Assembly: GCF_001402915.1 (NCBI RefSeq)
Contig: NZ_CP012945.1
Coordinates: 1,064,001 to 1,128,000, forward strand
Origin: Devosia sp. A16
GTDB taxonomy: Bacteria > Pseudomonadota > Alphaproteobacteria > Rhizobiales > Devosiaceae
Length of the DNA stretch: 64,000 nucleotides
Direction: 5' to 3'
This document shows, in pieces, positions 17,649 to 26,497 of this stretch. Made by a program: the position numbers and the translations under genes. Position 1 is the first letter of the stretch. The number at the start of each line of letters is the position of its first letter. Under the pieces are notes generated by a model. It was given only the letters and a program-made list of their open reading frames with translations, was not told the origin of the DNA and made no database searches.

Positions 17649-19055
17649 GTGAACCAGATCCGTTACGAACCCCCGCGGGCGGTGGCGCTGGCCTTGCTGG
17701 CTGTGATCGTTGTGGTCGCCGGGCTGCTGCGCTTTCCGAGCCTCGGTGAGCAAAGCCTGTGGCGCGACGAGGCAGCTACCTGGCTGCAGGTCAACGGCTC
17801 GCTTGCCGACGTGATCTCCCGCACCGCCCTCGACAATTACCCACCGCTCTACAACCTGCTGGCCTGGGTTTGCGTGCAGCTGTTCGGCGGCGCAGAATGG
17901 GTGCTGCGGCTCCCCTCGGCGGTGCTGGGGGTGATCAATGTCGCGCTGCTCTATGGCCTAGGCAGCCGCATCGGTGGTCGCGGCGCCGGCCTGATTGCGG
18001 CGGGCCTGCTGGCGCTTTCGGGCTACCATGTCTGGTATTCCCAGGAGGCGCGGATGTATGCGCTGCTCGGCTGCGCGGCGACCGCGCATGCCTGGGCGAT
18101 GGTGTACTTTCTCGATCGGCCCCGCGCGGCGCGCGCCCTGCTGCTCGGCCTCAGCGGCATCCCGCTGATCTATGCGCATCCCTATGGCGCGCTGACCTGG
18201 ATCGGCATCGGCTTTGGCGCACTCTGTACGATCGCCCTGCGCCGGGAGTGGCAGGCACTGCCGCAGCTGATCCTGGCCGAACTGCTGGTGGCGCTGAGCT
18301 TCGTGCCCTGGGCGCTGATCCTCATCGGTCGGGCGCAGACCATAGCCAAGGAGGGGTTCTGGATCGGCCAGCCTACCCCCGACTATATCCTGCTGCAGTG
18401 GCGCAAGGTCACGAGCGCCATGTTCATCCTGCTGGTGCTGGCCATCCCGGGGCTGATTTTCCTCCGCCGCCGACATGGACCGGGACCGGCCTGGCCCTGG
18501 CTGCCGCTGCTGCTGAGCTGGACGCTACTCCCCAGCCTCCTGGGCATCATCGCCTCGCTGCTGGTCGAGCCGGTGTTCTTCGACCGTTATCTTATCGGCT
18601 CGCTGCCGGCCTTCCTGATCCTGTTCGCTCTCGCCATACTGATGCCGGCACGGACACTTCGGGGTGTTGCTGTAGCCGGCGTGGTCGCCCTCGCCATGGG
18701 GATCGCGACGCTGTTCTTTGCCGACGCAGACCCCCGCGGCGACTGGCGGGCCATCTCGGCACAAGTTCGCTCAGACCTTCAGCCTATGGATTGCTTGGCC
18801 ATGTCCTCGCCGGTCGACGAGGTCGTTCTCGACTACTACGTCCCGGCGCGCGGGGATTGCTTCGTTGCTGATCTCGATCCTGCGCAGGTGGCCAAGGCCC
18901 CTGCCTCAGCTCGCATCATCTATCTCGCGATGCAGCCGAGAAGCGACGCCGAGGCGACCATCGCCACCCTCCAGGCGACGCGGCCGCTGCTCTCCACGCA
19001 TGAAGTGCACAACGGCACTGTCTATATCTTGGCGCCTGCTTTGCCGCCCGGCTGA
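17649..19055 (+). CDS. Membrane glycosyltransferase, ArnT/PMT-like GT-C fold
   Basis: A 468-residue polytopic membrane protein of the glycosyltransferase family 39/83 type. The first luminal loop has the catalytic acidic motif (LGEQSLWRDEAATWL), followed by NYPPLYNLLAWVCVQLFGGAEWVLRLPSA. About ten hydrophobic segments follow, and then a soluble C-terminal part (from about residue 385) rich in acidic residues. Such enzymes use polyprenyl-phosphate sugars as donors in the periplasm. The start is GTG 17649 with GGAGG five bases upstream; an upstream ATG at 17586 has no ribosome site. The acceptor is unknown. Confidence 0.8.
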   Translation: MNQIRYEPPRAVALALLAVIVVVAGLLRFPSLGEQSLWRDEAATWLQVNGSLADVISRTALDNYPPLYNLLAWVCVQLFGGAEWVLRLPSAVLGVINVALLYGLGSRIGGRGAGLIAAGLLALSGYHVWYSQEARMYALLGCAATAHAWAMVYFLDRPRAARALLLGLSGIPLIYAHPYGALTWIGIGFGALCTIALRREWQALPQLILAELLVALSFVPWALILIGRAQTIAKEGFWIGQPTPDYILLQWRKVTSAMFILLVLAIPGLIFLRRRHGPGPAWPWLPLLLSWTLLPSLLGIIASLLVEPVFFDRYLIGSLPAFLILFALAILMPARTLRGVAVAGVVALAMGIATLFFADADPRGDWRAISAQVRSDLQPMDCLAMSSPVDEVVLDYYVPARGDCFVADLDPAQVAKAPASARIIYLAMQPRSDAEATIATLQATRPLLSTHEVHNGTVYILAPALPPG

Positions 19056-19060
19056 ACTCC

Positions 19061-20497
19061 TCACCCCAGCAGGCGCCCGATCTCCCTGAGATCGGCCACG
19101 AACCGCTCCCGTTCACGTGCTGCCTCGGCCCGGTCCGGCATTCGCAGCAGGTATGAGGGGTGCACGGTCGCGAACATGCGGGTGCCGTCAGTCAACTCGG
19201 TGAGTTTCCCGCGCACCGAACTCAGCGTCGTGCCGCTGCCGGCAAGACTGGCGACCGCTGTGGCGCCCAGCGCCACGATCAGCTTGGGCTTGACGAACTC
19301 GCGCTCGAGATCGAGCCAGAACCTGCACGCCTTCACCTCCCCCATATTGGGCCGTTGGTGCAGCCGCTTCTTGCCGCGCGGCACGAACTTGAAGTGTTTG
19401 ACCGCATTGGTGACATAGGCCCGATCGCGGTCCATGCCCGCCTCGGTCATTGCCGCATCGAACACCTTGCCGGCCGGCCCGACGAAGGGCTTGCCCGCCA
19501 GGTCCTCCTGGTCGCCGGGCTGCTCGCCGACGAACATCACCTCGGCATGGGCGGGTCCCTCGCCGAACACCGCCTGCGTCGCCATCTCGTACAATGGGCA
19601 GCGGCGGCACCCCTCGATCGCGTCGCGTGCCGCGCTGAGCGAGGTGATTTCGACTTCGGGCACCACCTCATCGACCTGCCGCTCGGCGCGCCGCATGTGC
19701 CTTGATGGTGGGATGCTGGCCTGTCGCTCGATCATTTCCGCCTCCGCTGCCTTGGCGCCGCGTATCAGGGAGGGAATGAGTTCGGCCTCGGGGAGGTTGC
19801 GCCAGTATTTCACCGGCATCTCCGATTTCATCATCGCGACCTTGAGCCGCGCCGGATTGAAGATCGACGCGAAGTAGCTCTTCCAGGCATCCTCCATCGC
19901 ATCTTCCGCCGGCACGTCGGCCTTGTGCCCGCCCGGGCCGAACTCGAGGTTCTCGCCGTCCCAGAACGCCGAGCGATAGGGGGTGACGATGGCCCACATC
20001 ATGCCGGTGAAGCGCCGCACGAAGAATGGCGCCACCCGTTCCAGCACATAGTGCTCGGGCTCGAACCACGCCGCAAAGCGCTCGAGCCCGGAGGCATCGG
20101 CCACCGACCTGAACCGCACGAAGGCCTTGAGCTTATGGGCATCGCGCCGCACCGCCGAAACGCGCCGGTCGAGCTGGCCGACATCGGGGTCGGAGCGTGC
20201 CTCCATCAATCCCCGGTCCTTCTGCAGCCGCCACAGCAGCCGGTAGAGCAGCGCGAAGCGCTCCGGGTCGCTGTGGCAGATGCCGGCCTCGGCCCAGTCG
20301 ATGAAGCGCTGCGGCACCACCCCGACTCTGCGCTCGGTCACCTGCTCGACGGCAGCCTCGCTGACAAACAGATCGTGCGGCGTGGTGGGATCGAGCCATA
20401 CGACTTCGTCGGGTGGCACCGCATCGAGCAGCAGGCGCCGCGCGGCCGCCCGCCACTCGTCGAAATCGTTGAGCGCTGCGAGCCGCACCGCACGCAT
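19061..20497 (-). CDS. udgX: DUF4130 - UdgX fusion, uracil-DNA glycosylase superfamily repair protein
   Basis: A 478-residue fusion. Residues 1-270 form the DUF4130 (SAM_7_link) domain. Residues 280-478 are an Fe-S uracil-DNA glycosylase of the UdgX class, with CRRC (297-300), motif A GEQPGDQ (324-330), the UdgX-specific loop KKRLHQRP with H380 and the motif B HPSYLLR (446-452). In mycobacterial UdgX the matching histidine becomes covalently bound to the DNA abasic sugar after uracil removal. It is translated from TGATG shared with the upstream radical SAM gene. The two genes form a known conserved pair of unproven joint function. A LexA-type operator precedes the pair. Confidence 0.9.
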   Translation of the reverse strand: MRAVRLAALNDFDEWRAAARRLLLDAVPPDEVVWLDPTTPHDLFVSEAAVEQVTERRVGVVPQRFIDWAEAGICHSDPERFALLYRLLWRLQKDRGLMEARSDPDVGQLDRRVSAVRRDAHKLKAFVRFRSVADASGLERFAAWFEPEHYVLERVAPFFVRRFTGMMWAIVTPYRSAFWDGENLEFGPGGHKADVPAEDAMEDAWKSYFASIFNPARLKVAMMKSEMPVKYWRNLPEAELIPSLIRGAKAAEAEMIERQASIPPSRHMRRAERQVDEVVPEVEITSLSAARDAIEGCRRCPLYEMATQAVFGEGPAHAEVMFVGEQPGDQEDLAGKPFVGPAGKVFDAAMTEAGMDRDRAYVTNAVKHFKFVPRGKKRLHQRPNMGEVKACRFWLDLEREFVKPKLIVALGATAVASLAGSGTTLSSVRGKLTELTDGTRMFATVHPSYLLRMPDRAEAARERERFVADLREIGRLLG

Positions 20498-21738
20498 CAG
20501 AACAGTTCCAGCTGTTTCGGCGCCGGAGTGAGCTTGCCCCTCAATTTCGCGTCGTCGGTCAGCCCGCCTGGCGACCAGTCATCGGCCTCGACGAACGGCC
20601 TGACCTTGTCGATCGAGCCGGCCATGCGCGCCAGATCCGCGAGCGTCAACCGATGGTGCCGGCGCGAGCTGAGGATGCGATCGACCACCCTCACCCCGAG
20701 GCCGGGCACGCGCAGCAGCAGTTCCCGCGCCGCCCGGTTCACATCGACCGGAAACTGCCCGCGATGCGCCAGCGCCCAGGCCAGCTTGGGGTCGAGCTTG
20801 AGATCGAGCAGCCCATCCGCGCCGCCCGAGACGATTTCATCGACATTGAAGCCATAGAAACGGATCAGCCAATCGGCCTGGTACAGCCGGTGCTCGCGCA
20901 TGAGCGGTGGCGGCGCCAAGGGCAGCTTCGAGCTCGCATCGGGGATCGGTGAGAAAGCCGAGTAATAGACCCGCTTCAACCCATAGCCCGAGTAGAGCGC
21001 GGCGCTGCGGCCGAGGATAGTGGCGTCTGTCGCCCGGTCGGCACCGACGATCATCTGCGTCGACTGCCCGGCCGGCGCCAGCTTGGTCGGCTTGCGCTTG
21101 CCCTCGATCTTGCCATCGGGCCGGCTCTCCTCGCGCTTTGCCTCGATATGCGCCATGGCCGTGCGGATAGCGCTGGGCTTTTTCTCGGGCGCCAGCGTTT
21201 CGAGGCTCACGTCGGTCGGCAGCTCGATATTGGTCGACAACCGGTCGGCGTGGCGGCCGGCTTCGGCCAGCAGCTCGGGAGAGGCGTTGGGGATCACCTT
21301 GAGGTGAATATAGCCGCCGAAGCGGTGCGTCTCGCGCAGGGTGCGCGCCACCCGCACCATCTCTTCCATGGTGTAGTCGGGCGACTGGATGATGCCCGAG
21401 GAGAGGAACAGCCCTTCGATATAGTTCCGCTTGTAGAAATCCAGCGTCAGCCCGACTACCTCCTCCACCGAGAAACGGGCGCGCGGCACGTTCGAGGACG
21501 AGCGGTTGACGCAATAGCTGCAGTCATAGACGCAGAAATTGGTCAGCAGCAGCTTGAGCAGCGAGATGCAGCGTCCATCCGGCGCATAGGAATGGCAGAT
21601 GCCGCTGCCCTCGGTCGAACCGATGCCGCCGGTCGCGAGGCTCGAGCGTTTCACCGAACCGCTCGAGGCACAGGAAGCATCGTATTTGGCCGCGTCCGAG
21701 AGGATCGCGAGCTTGCGTGGCAGAGTCAGTCGAGTCAT
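20497..21738 (-). CDS. Putative DNA modification/repair radical SAM protein
   Basis: A 413-residue radical SAM protein of the UDG-linked family (TIGR03916 type). After DAAKYDASCASSG and SGICHSYAPDGRCISLLKLL, the cluster motif NFCVYDCSYC holds C69, C73 and C76. The C-terminal part has a helix-hairpin-helix-like region (ELLLRVPGLGVRVVDRILSSRR), which suggests DNA binding. I set the start at ATG 21738, where family homology begins; the frame is open 37 codons further but crosses the operator. It is the first gene of a two-gene operon with the UdgX fusion. The reaction is unknown. The operator directly upstream suggests DNA-damage induction. Confidence 0.85.
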   Translation of the reverse strand: MTRLTLPRKLAILSDAAKYDASCASSGSVKRSSLATGGIGSTEGSGICHSYAPDGRCISLLKLLLTNFCVYDCSYCVNRSSSNVPRARFSVEEVVGLTLDFYKRNYIEGLFLSSGIIQSPDYTMEEMVRVARTLRETHRFGGYIHLKVIPNASPELLAEAGRHADRLSTNIELPTDVSLETLAPEKKPSAIRTAMAHIEAKREESRPDGKIEGKRKPTKLAPAGQSTQMIVGADRATDATILGRSAALYSGYGLKRVYYSAFSPIPDASSKLPLAPPPLMREHRLYQADWLIRFYGFNVDEIVSGGADGLLDLKLDPKLAWALAHRGQFPVDVNRAARELLLRVPGLGVRVVDRILSSRRHHRLTLADLARMAGSIDKVRPFVEADDWSPGGLTDDAKLRGKLTPAPKQLELF

Positions 21739-21741
21739 TTC

Positions 21742-21756
21742 GTTCACTTTATGTTC
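21742..21756. promoter_or_regulatory. LexA (SOS) box of the alphaproteobacterial direct-repeat type
   Basis: GTTCACTTTATGTTC matches GTTC-N7-GTTC exactly, the LexA target known in alphaproteobacteria. It ends only three bases before the start codon of the radical SAM repair gene, where LexA would block transcription or initiation. On that gene's strand it reads GAAC-N7-GAAC. Confidence 0.75.
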
Positions 21757-21940
21757 GCATCGACTGTGCCCATGAGGGCTATGGCCGTTCAACTCAAAAA
21801 GACATGCGCCGATGCGCGCGGATGAAACATCACGCAAGGCATCGTTCATTATTGATGGACAATGCGTCGGCTGTGGGCTGCTATCCGGCGCAGTCCCGAT
21901 CGCCTATCTGGTTGGCACGAGCTTTCATCAGGAGGTCCAC

Positions 21941-22891
21941 ATGACCCTCGAACTCAAAGGTATCCACCACCTCACCGCCATCACTGCCGCGGCGCAGCGC
22001 AACGTCGAGTTTTACACCCGCACGCTGGGCCTCAGGCTGATCAAGAAGACCGTCAACCAGGACGATGTCAGCGCCTATCACCTGTTCTATGGCGATGCGA
22101 TCGCCTCGCCCGGCGCCGACCTCACCTTCTTCGACTGGCCCGCGGCGCCGAACAAGCGCGGCAACCACGAGGTGTCCCGCACCGGGCTGCGCGTCCATTC
22201 CGAGGCCGACCTCAACTGGTGGAAGGAGCACCTCGCGGAAAAGGACATCGCCTCGGGCAACATCAAGGAGCGCGCCGGGCACCTGTCGCTCGACTTCGAG
22301 GATTTCGAGGGCCAGCGCTTCCGGCTGATCGCCGATCCGAAATCGGCGCCGGCCCATCCCTGGGCCGAAAGCCCGATCCCGGCCGAGCACCAGATCATCG
22401 GCCTCGGGCCGATCACCCTCGCCGTTCCCGATCTGCGTCGTTCCGAGCCGGTACTGAGCAAGGTGATGAACCTGCGCGAAGTCCGCTCCTACCCAGCGCG
22501 CGAGAAGCACGGCGAGATCCATGTCTTCGAGATGGGTGAAGGCGGCGCCGCCGCCGAACTGCATGTCGAGGTGAACCCCGACCTGCCGCAGGCCCGCCAG
22601 GGCGCGGGCGGCGTGCACCACGTCGCTTTCCGCACCCCCAACAAGGGCGAATTCGACGAGTGGGTGAAACGCACGGCTGAGTTCGGCGTCCGCTCTTCTG
22701 GCGAGGTCGAGCGCTTCTACTTCAAGTCGCTCTACTTCCGGGAGCCCAATGGCATCCTGTTCGAGATCGCCACCGACGGCCCGGGCTTCACCGCCGACGA
22801 ACCGCTCGAGACCCTCGGCCAGCGGCTGGCGCTTCCCCCGTTCCTCGAGGGCCGCCGGGCCGAGATCGAAGCGGGGTTGAAGCCGCTGTAA
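21941..22891 (+). CDS. VOC-family ring-cleaving dioxygenase / glyoxalase-like protein
   Basis: A 316-residue protein of two VOC (betaalphabetabetabeta) halves, like MhqO-type ring-cleaving dioxygenases. The N-terminal half starts LKGIHHLTAITAAAQRNVEFYTRTLGLRLIKKTVNQDD. The second half has GVHHVAFRTPNKGEFDEWVKR and ends YFREPNGILFEIATDGPGF. Metal ligands are probably H9 or H10, the histidine pair in GVHHVAF and the E in the final ILFEIA strand. The start is ATG 21941 behind a strong AGGAGG. It is divergent from the LexA-controlled repair operon but not obviously related to it. The substrate is unknown; a role in quinone or aldehyde detoxification is plausible. Confidence 0.85.
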   Translation: MTLELKGIHHLTAITAAAQRNVEFYTRTLGLRLIKKTVNQDDVSAYHLFYGDAIASPGADLTFFDWPAAPNKRGNHEVSRTGLRVHSEADLNWWKEHLAEKDIASGNIKERAGHLSLDFEDFEGQRFRLIADPKSAPAHPWAESPIPAEHQIIGLGPITLAVPDLRRSEPVLSKVMNLREVRSYPAREKHGEIHVFEMGEGGAAAELHVEVNPDLPQARQGAGGVHHVAFRTPNKGEFDEWVKRTAEFGVRSSGEVERFYFKSLYFREPNGILFEIATDGPGFTADEPLETLGQRLALPPFLEGRRAEIEAGLKPL

Positions 22892-22910
22892 AACTGCGCG
22901 CGGGAGCGCC

Positions 22911-23010
22911 GGCTCCCCTCCCCCTTGAGGCGAGGGGGTTGGGGGTGGGGCTCCATCGGTGATCACAGAACCACCCCCTCCCTCGTTCTCTCCCCTCAAA
23001 GGGGGGGAGG
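22911..23010. repeat. Intergenic palindromic repeat (family 1)
   Basis: CTCCCCTCCCCCTTGAGGCG, then AGGGGGTTGGGGGTGGGG and the opposing CCACCCCCTCCCTCG and CTCTCCCCTCAAAGGGGGGG form nested inverted arms between two convergent genes. No coding sequence is visible between 22892 and 23101. Confidence 0.75.
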
Positions 23011-23101
23011 CGATGGCCGCCGGTTCCCACTCCCCAACAGTCGAGCGCGGCTCCGACAGCAGCGGGGCCGCGCTCTCTAGCGCCGTGGGGGGCGGGCGGC
23101 G

Positions 23102-25267
23102 CTATTGCCTGGGCGACGTCGCGCTGTCCGGTGCAAGCGACCGCGCCATGTCGATCAACTGCATGAACTCGGCGCGGTAGCCGTTCTCGTCGGCGCCGCG
23201 GGCGCCTTGCGCCAGTGCGCGGATGTCGGCCCAGCTCATCTCGCCATAGTTCGAGCCCTTGAGCTTCTGCCCGAAGGCGGCGACGGCCGCGGCGAAGCGC
23301 GAGTCATCGGAAGCCTGCGCCAGGCTCACAACCGCCTGCTCCTTGCCGATCGCCTGTTCGATCAGCTTGCTGGTCTCCTCGTCGGGCAGCTTGTAGCGCA
23401 TCTTGAGGAAGCCGATCTCGCCGCTGTCGGCCGTTTCGGCCGTCGCGTCGGAGCTGTAGCGCAGGGGATCGTTCAGTTCGGCGCCCGAGCCGACCGGGGT
23501 GATCTCGTAGAGCGCGGTGACGGTGGCGCCCGCTCCGATCTCGCCGGCATCGACCTTGTCGTTGTTGAAATCCTCACGGTTCAGCGCCCGGGTCTCGTAG
23601 CCGATCAGCCGGTACTCGCTGACCACCGCCGGGTTGAACTCGACCTGGATCTTCACGTCCTTGGCGATGGTTTCGAGCGTGCCGCCGGCATCCTCGACCA
23701 GCACTTTCCGGGCTTCCTTGAAGCTGTCGATGTAGCTGGCATTGCCGTTGCCGTTCTGGGCCAGCGCCTGCATCGTATCGTCGCCCAGGTTCCCCTGCCC
23801 GAACCCGAGCACCGACAGGAACACCCCACCGTCGCGCTTGCCTTTGATATAGGTCTTCAGCGCTTCCGGGTCGTCGATCCCGACATTGAAATCGCCGTCG
23901 GTGGCGAGGATCACCCGGTTGACGCCATTGGCGACCTTATTCTGCTCGGCCAGCCGATAAGCGAGCTCGATGCCCTCGGCGCCGGCAGTCGAGCCACCGG
24001 CCGACAGGTTCTCCAGCGCCCCGATGATCTTGGCCTTCTCGGTGGCCTTGGTCGGCTCCAGCACCACCCCGGCCGAACCGGCATAGGCAACGATCGAGAT
24101 GGTGTCGTTGGCCCCGAGCTGGTCGACGAGCAACGCGAAGGCCCGCTTCAGCAGCGGCAGCTTGTCGGGCTCATCCATCGACCCCGACGTGTCGATCAGG
24201 AACACCAGGTTCGAGGCCTTGTCTTCGGTTGCAACAGGCACATAGCCCTTGATGCCGATCTGGACGATCTGCGTCTTGCCGTTCCACGGCGTCGGATAGA
24301 CCGATACCGTCGGCTTGAACGGGGTCGAAGCATCCGTCGGCGCCAGATAGTCGTAGTTGAAATAGTTGATCAGCTCCTCGAGCCGCACCGCATCGGGCTC
24401 CGGCACCCAGCCTTCGGTGAGCGCGCGCCGCACATAGGCATAGGAGGCCGTATCGACGTCGATCGAGAAGGTCGAAACCGGCTCGTTCTTGACGATCTTG
24501 AGCGGCGACTCCGAGAACTTGCTGAACGCGTCGCCGCTCGGTTCGGTCGGCTTGGCCAGCATGGCGTCGGCCGGAGCCGGCGCCGTTGCCGTGGCGAAGG
24601 ATTCGAGCTGTGCCGTCCCGGGGGCGGCCATCTGCTTGGGCGCCGCCATCCGCATCTCGGCCATTGGTGCCGCCGGCATCACCGGCGGAGCCGCATCCAT
24701 CGCCATGCTGTTCTGCGGAGCGACTTCATCGCGCAGCACAAGGCCGGCCTCGCCTTCCGGTGCCGCAGCTGCAAGGTTCGAGGTGCTCGTATCGGCGTCG
24801 GCGGTGGCCGGCGCCTGTTCCGCCTTGATTGCCGCGGCAGCACCACCAGCCTCCTTCTTCAATGCTTCGGCGCGACCGCGTTCCATCGGCACGGGCTCGG
24901 GCTGCGCCACCGGCTTTTCTGTCCCGGCGGTGCTGACCGTGGTCGGCGTCACGCCGATCGGAGTTATCGCGGTGGACGTGTAGAGCTGGTAGCCGAGCGG
25001 CAGCAGCAGCAATGCGACGGCCGCGGTGCCGAGGCCGTAAGTGAGGCGGTTATCCATGATCCAGGTCCCTTTCGCTTTGGCGAAGATGGACCTGAGACGC
25101 TGGATGAGCCGATTTCCTTGGGCGGCCTGTTTCGCATTCGTCTGCTCGGCATCGAAGGCCAGCATCGCCGCATCGAGCGCGCGGCGGCGCGCCGCCTCGG
25201 AAGGGGCCGGAGTGTGCGCCTGCTGCAGCGCCCGGAGCTTGTCGTCGTCGTTCATGTGGTTGCTCAT
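23102..25267 (-). CDS. Membrane-anchored von Willebrand factor A protein (YfbK/DUF3520 type)
   Basis: A 721-residue protein. A short cytoplasmic part (1-75, with EAARRRALDAAMLAFDAEQ resembling the N terminus of anti-sigma-like proteins) is followed by one membrane helix (about 77-95) and a long Ala/Pro-rich linker. A YfbK N-terminal domain (from about 240, SKFSESPLKIVKNEPVSTFSIDVDTASYAYVRR) precedes a vWA domain with intact MIDAS DTSGS (359-363) and a C-terminal DUF3520 domain. The domain order equals Escherichia coli YfbK. The start ATG 25267 overlaps the ECF sigma stop by ATGA, so the protein may sense the envelope and control that sigma factor. This control is inference. Confidence 0.85.
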   Translation of the reverse strand: MSNHMNDDDKLRALQQAHTPAPSEAARRRALDAAMLAFDAEQTNAKQAAQGNRLIQRLRSIFAKAKGTWIMDNRLTYGLGTAAVALLLLPLGYQLYTSTAITPIGVTPTTVSTAGTEKPVAQPEPVPMERGRAEALKKEAGGAAAAIKAEQAPATADADTSTSNLAAAAPEGEAGLVLRDEVAPQNSMAMDAAPPVMPAAPMAEMRMAAPKQMAAPGTAQLESFATATAPAPADAMLAKPTEPSGDAFSKFSESPLKIVKNEPVSTFSIDVDTASYAYVRRALTEGWVPEPDAVRLEELINYFNYDYLAPTDASTPFKPTVSVYPTPWNGKTQIVQIGIKGYVPVATEDKASNLVFLIDTSGSMDEPDKLPLLKRAFALLVDQLGANDTISIVAYAGSAGVVLEPTKATEKAKIIGALENLSAGGSTAGAEGIELAYRLAEQNKVANGVNRVILATDGDFNVGIDDPEALKTYIKGKRDGGVFLSVLGFGQGNLGDDTMQALAQNGNGNASYIDSFKEARKVLVEDAGGTLETIAKDVKIQVEFNPAVVSEYRLIGYETRALNREDFNNDKVDAGEIGAGATVTALYEITPVGSGAELNDPLRYSSDATAETADSGEIGFLKMRYKLPDEETSKLIEQAIGKEQAVVSLAQASDDSRFAAAVAAFGQKLKGSNYGEMSWADIRALAQGARGADENGYRAEFMQLIDMARSLAPDSATSPRQ

Positions 25268-25833
25268 AGGAGCCCCCTCAGGGTCTTTTTGGCTTCGTGG
25301 ACATGCCAGGAGACGGTTGCCTCCTTGCACCCCATGATCACGCCGGCTTCGGCGTGGCTCATCCCCTCCGCGTAGATCAGCAGCACCGCATCCCGTTGCT
25401 GTTCGGGAAGTCTGCGCACTGCGTTCCACAGCTCCCGCGAGGTCGCTGCGTCTTCCTGCTCGGGCAGGTATTCATCCGGTGCCACCTCGGCATAGCGATC
25501 GGCATTGCGCCCCCGCCGGCTCTTCGCCCGCTGCATATCGCGCACCGCATTGAGGGTGACGCGATAGAGCCAGCTGGTGAACGCCGAGCGCCCGTCGAAG
25601 CTTTTGAGCACCGAGGCGAGCTTGATGCACACTTCCTGCGCCACATCCTCGGCGTCCGACACCTTGCCGCACCATTTGCACGCCGTGCGGAAGATGAAAT
25701 CATAATGCCGCTCGACCAGCTCGCCGAACGCATGCCGATCGCCGCCGACCGCCCGCGCGATCAGCGTTTCATCGGCGATCGGGGCCTCGAGCACCCCGCT
25801 ATTGATGAATTCAGGCGTCAAGGACCGTAGCAC
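25264..25833 (-). CDS. ECF-type RNA polymerase sigma factor
   Basis: A 189-residue sigma-70 family factor with region 2 (AFGELVERHYDFIFRTACKWCGKVSDAEDVAQEVCIKL, then FTSWLYRVTLNAVRD) and region 4 (LPEQQRDAVLLIYAEGMSHAEAGVIMGCKEATVSWHVHEAKKTL). There are no regions 1.1 or 3, as expected for an ECF. The acidic linker CGKVSDAED holds a cysteine pair around region 2.1-2.2 (CKWC), which is slightly unusual. It is co-transcribed with the vWA membrane protein through an ATGA overlap. ECF genes are often followed by their anti-sigma factor, and no ordinary zinc-finger anti-sigma gene is present here. Confidence 0.9.
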   Translation of the reverse strand: MLRSLTPEFINSGVLEAPIADETLIARAVGGDRHAFGELVERHYDFIFRTACKWCGKVSDAEDVAQEVCIKLASVLKSFDGRSAFTSWLYRVTLNAVRDMQRAKSRRGRNADRYAEVAPDEYLPEQEDAATSRELWNAVRRLPEQQRDAVLLIYAEGMSHAEAGVIMGCKEATVSWHVHEAKKTLRGLL

Positions 25834-25997
25834 CCGTGTGAGCTTTCAGCCGGTGTTCTAGGGGTAAGACGATGAACGGCGGCTGATCCTTGGGGTGGAG
25901 GTGAAGATTTTTCCTGAGAGCCGGAAGCGTGTGCCCGCAGCTACACGCCGCACCTCCTGCTCTTGCGATGAGGATACGGGAGGGCTAACCCATCGTT

Positions 25998-26186
25998 ATG
26001 TCCGATGACCCGAAAAAGCCCGACAGCCCGTTCCGCCTCAACCGCCAGCGCATCGTGCTGCTGCTGCTCGGAGCGCTGCTGTTGACCTACATCATCTCGG
26101 CGATGCTGGGCGGGCTCGGCAACTACCAGCAGCTCAAGGAATCGGCGACACAACCTGCGACTGGCGCGGCGGCGAACACTCCATAA
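25998..26186 (+). CDS. Small single-span membrane protein, unknown function
   Basis: A 62-residue protein: a hydrophilic Pro/Lys-rich start (MSDDPKKPDSPFRLNRQR), one clear membrane helix (about 19-38, IVLLLLGALLLTYIISAMLG) and an Ala/Thr-rich tail. The N-terminal positive charges put the N terminus in the cytoplasm. The codon use matches its neighbours. The family is not recognised. It lies between a divergent ECF operon and a small helix-turn-helix candidate, with no clear partner. Confidence 0.55.
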   Translation: MSDDPKKPDSPFRLNRQRIVLLLLGALLLTYIISAMLGGLGNYQQLKESATQPATGAAANTP

Positions 26187-26251
26187 GTTACTGACCTTCC
26201 CCCACGCCCGCGAATCGCTACACGGTAAGCACCGTGCAGAAGGGGGAACGC

Positions 26252-26497
26252 ATGGCTAGCAAGATAGACTTACAGCAGTGGGTGCTGACAGCCGTCAAAT
26301 CCAATGGAGGCAAGGCCACCATTGTTGAGGTCAGCAATACATATGGGACACCCATGAAGGAGAGTTACGCTCGTCGGGTGACCTATTCTACACTTGGCAG
26401 TATGATATGCGCTGGGCGGCTCAAGAGCTCAGGCGCGCTGGCACGTTTGCATCGATCCCGGCTTCGGACAAGCGACATTGGCAGCTTAAGTAGCTAA
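26252..26497 (+). CDS. Small winged-helix-like protein, unknown function
   Basis: An 81-residue protein started by ATG 26252 behind GGGGGAA. The body [26 protein letters not shown] followed by [23 protein letters not shown] has the pattern of a winged helix like those at the N terminus of Mrr-type proteins, where VLxALxxxGGxAxxxEV is followed by an R-V-x-Wa-x-x-xLkxaG-l strand region. The DNA is less GC-rich and codon use is less biased than in its neighbours, hinting at later acquisition. A perfect inverted repeat CACGGT-AAGC-ACCGTG lies at 26221-26236, just upstream. Its stop overlaps the convergent mnmA stop by three bases. Confidence 0.5.
   Translation: MASKIDLQQWVLTAVKSNGGKATIVEVSNTYGTPMKESYARRVTYSTLGSMICAGRLKSSGALARLHRSRLRTSDIGSLSS

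Noticed and set aside
23105-25375. A 756-codon plus-strand open frame opposite the vWA protein gene
   Set aside because: The minus strand encodes an intact YfbK-type protein with MIDAS motif; the plus-strand product is low-complexity.
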